64,000 bases of DNA, taken from positions 62,001 through 126,000 of the forward strand of contig NC_040022.1 in NCBI RefSeq assembly GCF_000972845.2, read 5' to 3'. Shown here one piece after another: positions 50,901 to 63,697 of the stretch (its first letter is position 1; each line of letters begins with the position of its first letter). A program made the translations under genes and the position numbers. Below the pieces are notes generated by a model. That model made no database searches, was not told the origin of the DNA, and saw nothing but the letters and a program-made list of their open reading frames with translations. The DNA is from Larimichthys crocea. Lineage: Eukaryota > Chordata > Actinopteri > Sciaenidae.

Positions 50901-52156
50901 TGTTCGAGGTCCTGTGACATGTCGTGCCACTGTTCACTCAGGGCTTGAACACGAGTTGCCAGTACTCCAGAGGAGTTTCTGTTCTGGTTCAGGGCCAACA
51001 TGTCCAAACGGGCCTGGGTCAGCGCCTGGAACTGCTGGAACTTATAACAAAGTAAAAGTCTTTTCACAAGCCTTTCTGCAGATGTTTGGTAACTGATTAG
51101 AAGGTCAGGAAAATTCTCCAAAAAACACACATTTCATATCTGTGATGACTTTTCCATTACAAAATGACTAATAAGAGATCTGCTAGCACTCTGCAGAAGT
51201 GCTACAGAAACAAGGAAGTTGATGAAAAGAGGTTTGAAGTTAAAGCTCTTAGTAACAGATGCAGTTTTAAGCCCTTAAGGATAGCTATTAATCATTGTCG
51301 CAGACCTTATGTAAACACATTACAAAATACATATACATATGTGATTTAATCGTAGCTGAAATCATGTGAATTCACGAGAGAGGCTGCAGAAACAGCAGTT
51401 AATTTCATATTTCATTTGGCTAAGATAGGCTAGTTAACTTTAAGCTGGACTGGCATTATTTATAGTTATTTTCTCCCTTATGATTTAAGATGTAGCTACT
51501 GTCTTATTTATGTGACATATAAACCCAATTACTAAGAAGTTGAATCAACTAAATAGATTTTTTAATCACAGGAAACAGGAAAGAATAGGTGGATTAGCTT
51601 TAGCTATAAAGTGAATTTGTTTATTTTACATCTGTTTCTTAGTTTTCCCCCAAACCTACATGGTATAATAATCTTTTTTTAATTTTATAGGCTATAATCA
51701 ACCATATGTCAAAAGGTCATATTTTAGTCTAAACTAAAGAGTGACCAAATATTACTGTTTTGGCTTCATAGGGCAGAAATGACCACATGTTTTTTTGTTG
51801 TTTTCTGAATGAATTAACTTCATGATACTTCATCATTTCAGTTAATAGTGGATGTAGACTGCAACACTATTTCTACCTATATTACATATATAGTAAGTCG
51901 CAGAAAAACATAAAGTAAACCCAGCATAGATAATTAGATAATTAGTTATGAATACCATTAAGATTTATGCAGCACAAACTGTTCAGACACTTTAAACAAA
52001 TATTAATACAACAGTCTGATTCACACTGACCTGCTCGTTGAGTCGTCGTAGTTTCTGGGACACAGAATCAACTCCCTGTAACTTAACAGGCTGAATTTGC
52101 AGCAGAAGCATGTGGACCAAGATCTGGGGCCAGTGACTCGGCCTAAGGCTGCCCAT
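47929..52156 (-). CDS. ptx4: Pentraxin-4, long pentraxin, 4 coding exons, 674 aa
   Basis: Exons in transcript order: 52156-52031, 51040-50862, 50047-48966, 48566-47929 (TGA); 2025 nt, phases consistent. Long pentraxins are secreted pattern-recognition proteins. The start MGSLRPSHWP is followed by a hydrophobic stretch (ILVHMLLLQI) that can serve as a signal peptide. The motif KLRRLNEQ, continuing as FQQFQALTQ across the exon 1/2 junction, aligns with the human PTX4 N-terminus (RLRRLEEQFRRFQEVT). Exons 2-3 give a coiled-coil-like helical region. From about residue 190 to 455, exon 3 is a low-complexity linker rich in Pro, Gln, Ser and His. The pentraxin domain (about residues 463-674) has LSVCSW, TLLSYATNDNDNQLVLYGR, HHLCVVWSS and LGQEQDVVGGEFDAAEGFAG, the last being the calcium-site region. 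HHLCVVWSS departs from the textbook HxCx[ST]W signature at one place, as human PTX4 also does. Human PTX4 is about 478 aa, so this protein is about 200 residues longer, almost all in the linker. Same strand and order relative to clcn7 as in human. Confidence 0.93.
48650..48790 (-). repeat. Dispersed repeat H copy in ptx4 intron 3
   Basis: Reads gttagccaggctaactgttt and tttccagtctttatgctaag, the same phrases as at 20930-21065. Confidence 0.55.
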
Positions 52157-53608
52157 GGTGCAGTGGAGCTGGGATAAATGCAGCCAGGAGCCTGGATCCC
52201 TGTCTGTATGTCTTGAGGTGGTGGAACAAATAGAGGGGATAAAGACATAGCTGAAAAGGGCTGGTCTTGATACACACTGTATGGACACACACAATACACA
52301 AAAGCACACCCACGAGCTGGGACAAGAACACACTTTCCATTTTCCACAACATCATTGGGGACCTCAGAGGAAATGCAGATGGATTTAACAGGTAGTCAAC
52401 TTCTCTCTGCCTCTCTCTCACTCCGCTACACCAATAAGCACAAAGAAAAGAGAAATAAACGCAAAACAATCTACTAAATGATGTCTAGTGTTTACAAAAA
52501 TGTAGAATAACATAAGCAGATTTCTAATCTCAGTTTAGCAATGTTCAAATATGCCAAAGGGACATTTTTCATGCTTCCTAGTTGTTGCTGTACTTTGATT
52601 TCATTTAGCTGGATCCTCTATTAAAACAATTGATTGATTTACCGACATCTTTCACTACCTTCTTGGAGGACAATGACTGCTGTTTAAAACAGAAATCAAA
52701 AAAGAGACTTCTATTATGAAAACTTTAGTTATAACAATGTGGTCTTGTATTTGTGTGTATGGTAGTCTGCTTGTTTATGTGGTGATAATATTGCAGTAAA
52801 TCTCATGATGTGTGGGCTGGGGAACAAGCAGCCTGGACTTTCCTCTTCCCCCTGACTCAACTGCCAGGGGATCTTGCTCTCTTCTTCTTCTTCTGCTTTC
52901 TTTTCACTGGCACAATCCAGGAATTACGTTGTCTATCCCTCCCTTCCTCTTTCTGTTCATGACCAGGTTGCAACATTGGCTTCATTTAGACTGGGCTTAA
53001 GAAATAATTATTATTGACTATAAAGTCAGTAATCTGTGATAGATTTAATTCCCCAGATGTATAATTATTTATTAACTTTCATTTAGGGTAGAAAGGCAAC
53101 ACGTGGGATTAAAACGCTCCACTCAAAGTCACACTGAGCAGATTAAAAAGTCATTTTTTGATTAAAAATGAATAATTAAATAAAAGTTAAAAATGTTGCT
53201 ACTGTTAAAAATGAGTTGCTGAGTCCTTCATATTCAAAATTCACATCACAGATTCCTGTTCAATTTCACTTGTGGAACTTGTGCAAACACAGTTTCCAGT
53301 TTCACTTTTATTATGACTAAATGACATGTAGCTAGTCTGTCAGTTTCAGTCCGTGAGGCTGGAAAACCCTCACAACACACACTGTCGCACAGGAGGATCA
53401 ACTTCATCATTCGAACAGGGTAGATACAAGTTGAGATATGCTCTTAAAATATAACAGTCTTTATACTTAACCAGTTTGTTTTCATTTTTCTTCATCACCT
53501 GTAAAGAAGGATCACATCAAAGCTTGATGGACTCTTGACGTGAGGAAGACAAACAAAGGAACTTTACAGATCTTGAAATCAGACACGTTTGAAGCTCCAT
53601 CTGCAGAC
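52157..53608. promoter_or_regulatory. Divergent intergenic region between ptx4 and slc2a6
   Basis: About 1.45 kb between the start codons of two genes transcribed away from each other; it must hold the promoters or 5' UTRs of both. Seen: an NF-kB-like TGGACTTTCC at 52834, a PU.1-like AGAAAGAGGAAGGG on the minus strand at 52940-52953, and an interferon-response-like cluster at 53291-53347. No extra exon was recognised. Confidence 0.4.
53291..53347. promoter_or_regulatory. ISRE/IRF-like cluster upstream of slc2a6
   Basis: agtttccagtttcactttt at 53291-53309 contains AGTTTCACTTTT, one base from the ISRE form AGTTTCNNTTTC, and a further AGTTTC follows at 53342. The cluster lies about 300 bp before the slc2a6 ATG. 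Motif-level evidence only. Confidence 0.3.
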
Positions 53609-56600
53609 ATGGCTGAAGACACTCCCCTGCTAAACAAAAGACCAACATCGAGTGAATCCCAGGTTGGAAACTTTTCACTTACTTAAATTAATCTTATTGA
53701 TTTAATCTGTGATTGATTGATTTAACATGAACAAATCAATGCAACACATGGGATGGTCTAACTTATTGTGAAAAAACCTAACCATATTTCAGACTGGACT
53801 AGAAAGTTTCACAGATATTATATGTTTTTACAGAACTAAGAGCTATATGGTAACAATCGCTGACAACTGATCTGAAGAACATGGCTCATAATCTGCAGTT
53901 TATTTAACGATTTTATGGAGAAACAAATGAGAAGAAAGTTTTTTAAAGAGACATGTTGGAAAAGTACAGTAGTCTTTGTTTAACCAAGGATACAATCCTA
54001 TTATTGTCTCATTATCATGCCACAGCATGCATGTGAGCTCTGCTACAGGTCTGCAGGAAGTTATTTATTTAATGCAGTATGCAAATATGTTCTGCAGGAG
54101 CGAAGGGAGATCAGCAGCTCGAGTTGCTTGATCAGCCATATAAATTCATGGCAAAATAATAGTAGTAACAAGATGGATGAATTTAGACATCTATTTGAGT
54201 TCTGACTATTATTACTAGATAGATACCTGACAAGATACCTGACACCACCTACCTTGGTGCAAACTGGTCCTAGGAAGTTTAGGAAGGAGATTTATTTGTG
54301 CCCTTTTGCACGCATTACAAAATAAACAAAGTAACATTAAACCCAGTAACTGTTAGTCAAAGTGTTTGGTTGTCACTTCCTATAATTCTTGGGAATACAT
54401 CATTAGTATGTTAGGTTTGGATGTTTGTTTATGACCCCATATGGAACTGACTTGCCGGATGCCAGCAGTTTAAATGCTGCAACCGCAGAATGCATCGAAA
54501 CAGAACCTTTCAGCAGAGAAAAACAGAGATGAAGTAACCTGCCTCAGGTTTAACTGCCTGCTGTCACATACTGTAGCTCTCTCTTTTTTTTATCCTGGTA
54601 AAATATTGGTATAAGTGTGTATTCAGCTGTACTCATGCAGGCAAAACTGTCATAAGTTCATTGTGGGATTTTCTGTGGGTTAACTTTGAGTCAAACGGGA
54701 AACAAAAGAACACACATTACTTCCATGTACTAGAAGACCTCACTTGTGCACTTCTGCAAAGCAAGGTCACTTGATTCTGAGGCAGAGTTTGTGCAAAAAT
54801 AATTTAATAACACAAAACTTACAGAGTGGTGAGGCAGGCAAGGGTAAAAAAAAATCAAAGAAGAAAATACAGGTCCAGAGAAGCAAAGCACAAGGATAAA
54901 ATACAGAGCTGAATGCCTGACACTAAAAACTGACTGACACTGAAACCACTGAGCTTACAGACTAAATACTAAATTGAAGGCAGGAAATCAAGACACAGAT
55001 GAAAACCAGTGACAGTATAAAGAATGAATGTTGTATCCTTGACATCACTGGTAAGAAGAGAGTCCTCTTTCACCTCCCAGCTAATCTAAAAATGGAGAAA
55101 GACGTGGATCATTGACAGACCTGCGGTGGGCTAAATTACGCCTGTGCCATCTGTGATACCACCCACCTGTCAATCAAAGCAGCCACACTTTATGTATAAC
55201 TTTAAGCCTGAATATAATTTGAAACTTATTTTAGCTCTGAACAAACAAATCTTTTAACTTGTTTTAACCTGTCCACCTTCCACTCCAGATCAACAACTCC
55301 AAACTCTACCTGGCCGTCTTCTCTGCCATCCTGGGAAACTTCAACTTTGGTTACTCCCTGGTCTACTCATCCCCGGTCCTGCCACAACTAATGAGACCTG
55401 ATGCTGAACCCCGGCTCAGGATGGACACGGAACAGGCCGCCTGGTTCGGCTCGATCTACACACTGGGGGCAGCAGCCGGAGGGCTGGGGGCCATGCTGCT
55501 CAACGACTTGATTGGACGGAAGCTGAGCATCATGATGTCAGCAGTGCCGTCGACCATAGGGTGGGTCTCAGGAACAACATACAGCCACCAAACTGTGGTG
55601 TAATGTAACTGCGTACATTACTACTGTACTTATATAAAGGTTTGAGGTACTTGTACTTTATACCACTTTATATTTTATATTATAATGATCCAAATTATGT
55701 GTTACCTCGGGACAACTTTCTTCTATAATGGTAGTAAAACACCAATGAAAATTTGATCTTTTCCTGTTTTGTCTGAGCCTTCAAATGTCAGTTATGTCAC
55801 ATAGTTTTTGGTATTTTGTTTATGAACAGAACATGCTTGATAATTAAGTCCATCATTATGTAAAAAGAAAACCGGACCAAAGAACCAACTGCATACTGTA
55901 AAACAACCTCTCTAACAACACGTTATTCAATATCTTCCATCCATAAAATCCACACATTCTGTGATATCCACAGGTTCATGATGATGGATGTCTTTGTGCG
56001 AGTCTGCATGTACTGTTTATTTAAAAAATTCCCATCTGTGTGTGTCTTAGATACATGATGCTTGGAGGGGCTGTGGACCGGTGGATGCTCCATGTGGGCC
56101 GTTTCCTCACAGGCATTGCCGGGGGGATGACGGCAGCATCAATTCCTGTAGGTTACCATGGATACAGAAACAATTAAAAAAAAACAATTTTATCCCTTTT
56201 TATGTCCTATAAAAAAACATTCTTACCCCTTGGTTTCATCACATAATTTCAGTGTATATTACCCTTTTTTCTGAATTGATACTACATGTGTTCATGTGAC
56301 TGTATATATGTCTTTTGCATGTTCATGTCACAGGTTTACATCTCAGAGATTTCCCACAAATCAGTGAGAGGAGCTCTGGGTTCCTGCCCTCAGATCACTG
56401 CTGTGTTTGGGGCCCTTGCACTTTATGCCTTAGGTAATAACATACTACTATACCACTGCATAAATACTAATGTGCAGTATCTTTATTTATACATTTAGCT
56501 AAAATGTAGGGATGCTCAGAGTCATTGCATTTTTAGGCTATTTTTGTTTTGTTTTTATGACAGCAGTAAATCATTCAACTGCTTAATATATGAGGAAATT

Positions 56601-59238
56601 AAAACTGACAAAAGCATCAACAGACCAGAATGCAATGTAGCTACAAGACAAATAGAGAAACACAAATCTCACTGTCTAACTCATAATCTCAATATCACAT
56701 ATGATGTACAGGTCTGGTGTTACCGTGGCGGTGGCTGGCAGTGGCAGGAGAGGTGCCAGCTCTGCTGATGGTTGTGCTGCTGGCGTTTATGCCTTGCTCC
56801 CCCAGGAGGCTCCTCTCTCTGGGCAGAGAGCAGCAGGCTGAGAGGGCCCTCCGCTGGCTGAGGGGAAAAAACTACGACATCCACATTGAACTCAGTGCCA
56901 TACAGGTAAGATGTACATACCTGCTATAATACGATAAGAAGTCTGTCTGGCGGTCTCTGGCTTGGTCACTCTCTTTATCTCTTCTAACCTTCCTCTGTCA
57001 TCCTCTTCACTCCCTTTACATCTGCCATGCTCTACCTCTGTTGAGCTGGTTTGATTTAAAATCAGTTATTTTATGGTGGAAAAGTTACACAATGTTGCTT
57101 TAATGATCTTTTTGATTTGAGTTCTTGAAATAAATACAAAGTAGTACACACACATATTGTATGTTTACGTGTTTATCTGTGTGTCTTCCAATACAGCACA
57201 GCATCAACACACAGGGTAAAGTCACATGGTCACAGCTGGCCACACCCCTGTACTACCGGCCAATCATGATCTCAGTCGTGATGCGTTTCCTGCAACAGAT
57301 GACAGGCATCACGCCCATTCTGGTCTACCTGGAGACCATCTTTTCCCAAAGTAAAGCGTTCCTGGAGCCTAGGTTGGACATTTAATCTATTTATCTATAA
57401 CTTTAAATCATTATATTTATCAATTTCTTCTTCTGTTTTAAATTTTTCATGAAAATTTTGCAGTTTGTTTACTTGATAATGACCCAAATGTATCATTTAT
57501 CTACCAGTAAAGTCATGTGTATTGTGTAAAATACTGATCTCCCTTTCTTCTGTGTCTGTCAGGTATGATGCCGCCATCGTGGGTGCAGTGCGCCTCTTAT
57601 CTGTTGCCACGGCGGCCCTGTTAATGGACAAAGCGGGACGCAAAGCCCTGCTGTACACGTCGAGCATGCTGATGTTCGTGTCCTCTCTGACTCTGACCAT
57701 GATCTCACACACCACATCTTGCCCTCCAGGCCCCACCCCTGAAAATGTCACTGTGAGTTTGGACTACAACTCCCATAATGACCTTGGAATCACTGCAGCA
57801 AGCATCCTTCCTCTCATCAGCACCATGGTGTTTATATTTGGTGAGTGTTGCTAGCAACAAAATCCATGCTTTACTTAATGTGACCACACTGACTTAAAGT
57901 GTATGGAAGATAATGTTTGCTCATTCAGTCCACCACTTTGGACCGGAATGAAATATCTCAACAACTATTGAAATTATTGCCTTGAAATTTGATTCAAATA
58001 TTTAAGGACCCTAGAGAATGAATTGTATAATCATTGGTGACCCCAACTTTTGATCTACTGCTACCAGCAGGTCAAAATTTCAATAATCACTTAGTCCAGT
58101 ACTTTATGACTAAATATCTGCATAACCATGACATCCCATAACCCTCAGTTACCCTTAGTGCCTATCAGCAAATGTTAACTTGCTAACTTTATAAACTAAG
58201 AACATGGTAAACATTATACCTGGTAAACATCAGTATGTTTGCTGCTTTATCGTGAGAATTCTGCATGCTGACATTAGCATTAAGCCTCACAGCCACTAGC
58301 ATGGTTTAAAGCAACATTGTGTATATCTTCTACCATAAAATAGCAAATTTGTATCTTAAGTAATATAATTACAATAAATACACATGTACAACTGTCCATA
58401 TTCATGACAGTAGTATTGTACAAATTATAAAATACTAATTTCTACACAGTTGCTTTAAGTTTTTGTGTCATTACCGGTAAACATGTAAACACAAGTGCCA
58501 GTTACCTTGTGTGTTGGGCAAATATTTGCTAACCTGTTATGTGTCTTCGTATTTAATGAAGCATGTGCTGTTTTATACAAATTATCTTTTGTTGTTCCAA
58601 CAAGTTAAGACCTGTTATGTCCTCAGGTCATTTTGCTATGCTTAGCTCTCAAAAGACGATAAACTGCTGATTAGTACATGTCAACCTCCATCTTGTCGTA
58701 CTCAGGAAGCTTTGTTTAGTTAAATTGGTTTCAGTTATGTCCTCACCCCGTACTTAATTGGGAAAACATTTCAGGTGTAGCAGTGTGGTCATGTTTTGCT
58801 GCTTATAAACTATTGTAGCATCTTTTTGTGCTTTTGTTGTATCACAACATCATCTGATTTATTATAAGCTGTCTGCTTTGTCATCACATTGTTTGTTGTC
58901 TCCTAGGATACGCCATGGGATGGGGCCCAATCACATGGTTGCTGATGTCAGAGGTGTTGCCTCTGGCTGCCAGGGGTGTTGCTTCAGGTCTGTGTGTGAC
59001 TGTCAGCTGGTTGACGGCCTTTATGCTCACACACGCCTTCACACACCTGGTGGACAAGTACGGCCTGTACGTGCCCTACTTGTGTTTTACTGTGGTGTGT
59101 GTGCTCTGTCTGCTGTTCAACGCTGTGTGCATCCCAGAGACTCGTGGCCGCTCGCTGGAGGAAATCGAGAACTATTTCAGGACAGGGCGTACGTTCACCA
59201 TCACCCGGAGTCATTCCACTGCTCACAGTCAAGCCTAA
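53609..59238 (+). CDS. slc2a6: GLUT6-type facilitative sugar transporter, 8 coding exons, 500 aa
   Basis: Exons: 53609-53662, 55289-55560, 56051-56147, 56334-56433, 56712-56905, 57197-57372, 57563-57840, 58907-59238 (TAA); 1503 nt, phases consistent with GT-AG junctions. A 12-helix major facilitator of the class III GLUT group (GLUT6/8), which sits mainly on lysosomal and other internal membranes. The N-terminus [10 protein letters not shown] carries an [DE]xxxLL sorting signal. Family motifs: [15 protein letters not shown] in TM1, NDLIGRKLS in loop 2, PCSPRRLL (the PESPR equivalent) after TM6, [15 protein letters not shown] in TM7, DKAGRKALL in loop 8, [15 protein letters not shown] in TM10 and [15 protein letters not shown] at the C-terminus. 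The extracytosolic loop before TM10 has an N-glycosylation sequon (NVT). Line-by-line resemblance is clearly closer to remembered human GLUT6 (507 aa) than to GLUT8. Start chosen because it provides the sorting signal and in-frame splice phase. Intron 7 contains an old dispersed repeat. The gene is transcribed away from ptx4 with about 1.45 kb between the two starts. Confidence 0.95.
54775..55025 (-). repeat. Degenerate repeat in slc2a6 intron 1
   Basis: Text such as aggtccagagaagcaaagca, acactaaaaactgactgaca and ggcaggaaatcaagacacag resembles the antisense of fish retroelement tails of the type at 2890-3270. Family unassigned. Confidence 0.35.
57885..58320 (-). repeat. Dispersed repeat J, copy 4, in slc2a6 intron 7
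   Basis: ccactttggaccggaatgaa, atctcaacaactattgaaat and attctgcatgctgacattag are the inverted counterpart of repeat J at 3720-4340. The intron is otherwise AT-rich with no exon-like sequence. Confidence 0.6.
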
Positions 59239-59741
59239 AGATCACTTTTATCAAAGGACGAGATATCCCCATGATGAATCCCTAAAACGGGGCTGCTGTG
59301 AAGTGATCTTTGAGTTGTTGTATGTGTGTTGAGTTGTTGAGTTGAATGTTAAAGTTTAAAGGGTCTGAGGATAGAAGGTTAGAGAGTGTAAAGCCCTCGG
59401 TTCAAACTATACTATAGTTATACAAATGTACCTTTCTGATTAGCTTGCAGGTTATATATCATATATCAAACATCACAAAGATACTTTGAGTTAATTTAAC
59501 TACTGATACTTATCTAGCACTTTACATATGGAGAGTTGTCGGGGAAAGGCAATCAACCCTTTCTTGACTACATCTCAGCCACTGACAGTATAAACAATGG
59601 ACAGCGTATGTGTGACGTCACCCACAGGTTTCTATGAAGCTCAGAGTGCGGTGGCTCTGGCTGCCGCCATCTTGGCAGACTTGTCTCTTCTGCTTCCTGG
59701 CTAATCTAAAAATCATGACAACACTGACAGAACTAACAGGG

Positions 59742-60642
59742 ATTAAAGGTCCACTGTGCAGGATTTAGTGACATCTAACTGTGTAGTTGCTGATTGCAAC
59801 CCCTCGCCTCACAGTCTCCTTACTAGTGTGACAGAAAGACTATGGTTGCCGAGAAACAAAAAACATGACAAGTCCTTTTTTAGTTTGTCCGTTCTGGGCT
59901 ACTATAGAAACATGTCGGTTAAACATGCCTGGCATCTGTAGATATAAATCAGTCAAGGTACTGGTTCTCAAACTATGGCACCACTGTTGGTACACAACCT
60001 CCTTCTGGTGGTAGCTGCTGTGCTACTTTTTGAAAATGTAATTAATTAATTTAAAAACATATTGTATAAAGAAATACAAACAATTACTGAAGAAAAATAA
60101 ACTTTGAGATTACAGGAATATTTTTTTGTCATAATTTGTCAGCATATTCTAGTCTGGAGACACAGATGTCTGTTTACGCAGATCGGAACGTCAACGGCAA
60201 GCTATCTATTATGTCTAGGAAGGCAGCAACAGGTCTCTTCGACCCTGGCCACCACAGTGTTGAGATAGACTGACACCTACTGTTCTCAACCGAAGCCAAA
60301 CAACTAATACTGCAGAGGACCTCAAGGTCCATACGTGACCTTGTGTTACCTAAGGATAGAAAATTCCATGACAATTACTTAGTCACATTCATGCACATAG
60401 TGTGCAAATACATCCATGAGTGGCTCCAAGCTAAAATGTGATAGAAAGATAGTAAATGGAGGTACAATGTTCAGAAAACAAACTTCTATTACTGCTACTG
60501 TATTTTAACATAATGATGGTACTTGGAGAGCCTGTGGTGGTACATGGTGTTAAATTCAGGTGATTACACTCTTAACAGAAACATAGTTATGAATATGTAT
60601 TCCAATTGTTCCCTAAATCTGACACACTGGACATTTGAAGTG
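59742..60642 (-). mobile_element. MITE family M, copy E, with about 600 bp of extra internal sequence
   Basis: The left part (59742-59955) and right part (60555-60642, ending ctgacacactggacatttga) match copy D. Between them lie about 600 bp absent from other copies. This includes 60179-60441, where a plus-strand frame of about 87 codons has a single stop and reads KFHDNYLVTFMHIVCKYIHE near its end. Either an insertion into the MITE or a remnant of a longer parent element. Confidence 0.55.
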
Positions 60643-62344
60643 TGTATGAACACAATAATACACTCTGACATATCTGTATTATATAATAAATATATAAAAA
60701 CTACAAAACAGTAAAGGCCATAAAAGCAACTTCATAAATAAGACAACAATAAAAGAATTAAAATATTCATTCATACATCTCTATTATAAAAATGTGTTTA
60801 AGACATGATTTCATTGTTGTCGAGGGGCCCAGATAGCAAAATCACCTTTTAGATTTTAAGCCTGGACTTTGTGACAGTCAGAAGAGCCCCACCTGAAGAT
60901 CTAAGGCTGATCTAAGACAAGAGCCAGACTCAGATGTGCTTTAAAGATGATCAGTAAAATCTTAGAAATCAATTCTAAAACAAACAGGAAGCACAGTGGA
61001 GAGAAGTCAGGATTGGGGTGATGTGATGTCCTCTGTTAAAACCAGTAAGAAGCTGAGCTGCTGCATTCCTGGTTAATGCCAGAGAGGAGGGAGTTACGGT
61101 ATTTCAGTCTAGAAAAATTTGTGTATGAATGAGTTTTACAATGTGCTTAGCTCTCTGTCAGACTGTCTAAAACACACCATACAACTTATGTCCATGTTGT
61201 ATTCAGAATGCTAACGCTGCACAAGCTACTGTGTAGAGAAAGTCTCTCTGTGTCAGGTGGGAATCGAATCAGTGCACATCACACGAAACAAGAGAATGTC
61301 CTAAAAAACTGTCTAACTGTCAGTAAAAGAATAATGTATACTACTACATAACTATAAATAATACATATAAATAAACTGAATAGATAGAATAGAAGATAGA
61401 ATAAATAGATAAATAAAAGAAATCAGTATCATCATGTAACAGGTAGCCAGCTGTTAAAACAAAAAAAAACTGGTTCATCATCTTCCTGGCATAAGAAAAA
61501 AAGGAGGTGGTGATGTCCCGCACACTAGTGGCACAGCAGGCCAAGTCACATGCCGTAGCGTCCTGTCAGTGTCGCAGGTGTGAGCCTGACTCACAGCCAG
61601 TGATGCACATCACTGCCTAACTCCCCATCCTTGATACAAGCACACAATATATTAACTATAAAGGGGTGAGTATGATGAATGATACAAACATTTTGAAAGT
61701 ATTTGGCAAAAAAATGTAAATGAATGTAATTATTGAATTACTTTAGGCATCCTGAAAGCATGTACCTAATAATGCAGAGATAATTATGTGCAAACTGAAG
61801 TGTTTGATTGACATGTCAAGTTTGATCGAAGAAGAGATGACACAACTTAGGTTTCGGTGCATGTGTGTGCATGACCACACCTTACCTAAAGCAGTGTGTT
61901 CAGTAATGACAGGCAAGAGAAAAAGCTTTAATAAATCATAAGTGCAGGAATGTTTAGTTTGTAAAAGCAGTGCATACAATGATATGTAGCCTATACAGGG
62001 CACTGGAACAAGGACCTTAAACAATATGAAACTTTTCATGGTGCATTTTTCATTATTGCTCAAACATAGATGGTGTCTTCACTCCAGCAGCTACCAAGGT
62101 TTTCAAAGTCTGAGACCGTGAACTTCCCCTCAGGCAAAGCGTGGAAAAATCCCCCCCCCCTTTGGATGTTTGGCATAACTTAATACAACAGCAATACATT
62201 AAAAAAAGGTCTGTCCTCGGGCATTTAATCGTTTTTGGGACTCCTAAAACTACTGAACCAAATCACTTACATTTAGGCTATCTTATGTAATCTCATTTTG
62301 ATAACTAATAATAATAATAAACTTTATGTATACAGCACATTTTC

Positions 62345-62680
62345 AAAGGTGATTCAAGACCTGAGCCACCACATCACGGTTTATTTTTGCAACAATGACC
62401 AGCATGCTCTACTTATTACATACAGACAGAAATCAATACATGACACAAAATATTAATTTTAATTTGATTTAAAATGTATTTGATTCCACTGTGGTTTTCC
62501 AGAATCTATGACAGATCTGTGACCCTGCAAACTGTTGAATTCCTGTTGGGACATCAGTTTTTACTTGTTTTGACCGCATGTGTATGTTTACTAAAATTAG
62601 ATAGAGATCCATAAAAAAGATATTTATGAGATGAGATATTGTTTGGCCATGGGTAATGAAAAGACTTTGGCACGCTGTTG
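62345..62680 (+). repeat. Left arm of a long inverted repeat
   Basis: Starts gtgattcaagacctgagcca and runs through agaaatcaatacatgacaca and ttccagaatctatgacagat. The reverse complement recurs at 63360-63697 with moderate divergence and small gaps. About 680 bp separate the arms. Confidence 0.8.
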
Positions 62681-63359
62681 AACTGAACATCGGGAAACCA
62701 TTACTAATCTTGTTTGGATACATTCTTGGAATACTGACGGTAAAAACTAAAGATGACAGTCATTAAAACACAAACATGCTATGGCAGACTGAAGGTGATT
62801 ATGCCTTGTGCATGTGTGTGTAATGCTGGTGCCTTTTGAGGTTTCTGTCATCAGCTGTCAACAACAACATTCAACAACAAATCACATTTGTTGTTCAGTA
62901 GATGTTTATTTCTTCAGTAGAAGGTGCAAAACTCAATCTGTTTGGTGACTCTATCTTGCTTGCAAGATGATCATTCAGGCTTCATTCAGCAAATAATCCA
63001 CATCTTTGCCCATTTTTAGTGTGAGTGATGTCATAAATACTGTGTCCATGCTTTGTACTGTCTATGATTCAACACAACAGAAGTTGAATTTGATGTTGTC
63101 CTCAGGCTCATAGCCAAACAGACGGTCGGATGACAGATAAGCATGGGGGCAGACAGTAGGACACTCTCGTACAGTAGCTTTTAACTTTCATTCGCTCAGT
63201 ATTTATTTACCTGCTGAGTCAGAGGCTATTTTTAAATTGATGATTGATGATGATTAAATCCACCGCCTCCTTTCCTCTCCTTCTTTCCATCATTTTTTCC
63301 TTCTTCACCACCTGCCTGCTGCCTACTGTAGGTGACTTTGTCTCTCTCCCTTTTAAGTG

Positions 63360-63697
63360 TTTTTCATGGCTACATATATCATCTCTAAATAGTTTTTTTT
63401 ATGGATCTCTATATACTATAGTAAACATACACATGCAGCCCACAAGAGTCAAGTAAAACAAGTATAAACTGAAATCCCGACAGCAATACAGAAAACAGTT
63501 TGCAGGGGCACAGATCTGTCATAGATTCTGGAAGACCACAGTGGACGCAATCAAATACATTTTAAATCAAATTAGAATCAATATTTTGTGTCATGTATTG
63601 ATTTCTGTCTCTATAGAATAAGTAGGATAATGTACAGCGTGCGGGTCATTGTTGCAAAAATAAACCGTGATGTGGTGGCTCAGGTCTTGAATCACCC
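63360..63697 (-). repeat. Right arm of a long inverted repeat
   Basis: Reads atctgtcatagattctggaa, tgtcatgtattgatttctgt and ggtggctcaggtcttgaatc, the inverse of the left arm. This arm is longer by a few internal bases, including gaataagtaggataatgtac, for which the left arm has a shorter form. Confidence 0.8.

Noticed and set aside
52157..52333. Upstream in-frame ATG extending ptx4 by 59 residues
   Set aside because: The start at 52156 gives the length and signal-peptide layout expected from human PTX4; the extension is Cys-rich without homology.
53609..59238. Assigning the transporter as slc2a8
   Set aside because: Motifs such as [23 protein letters not shown] and the C-terminus match GLUT6 more closely from memory.
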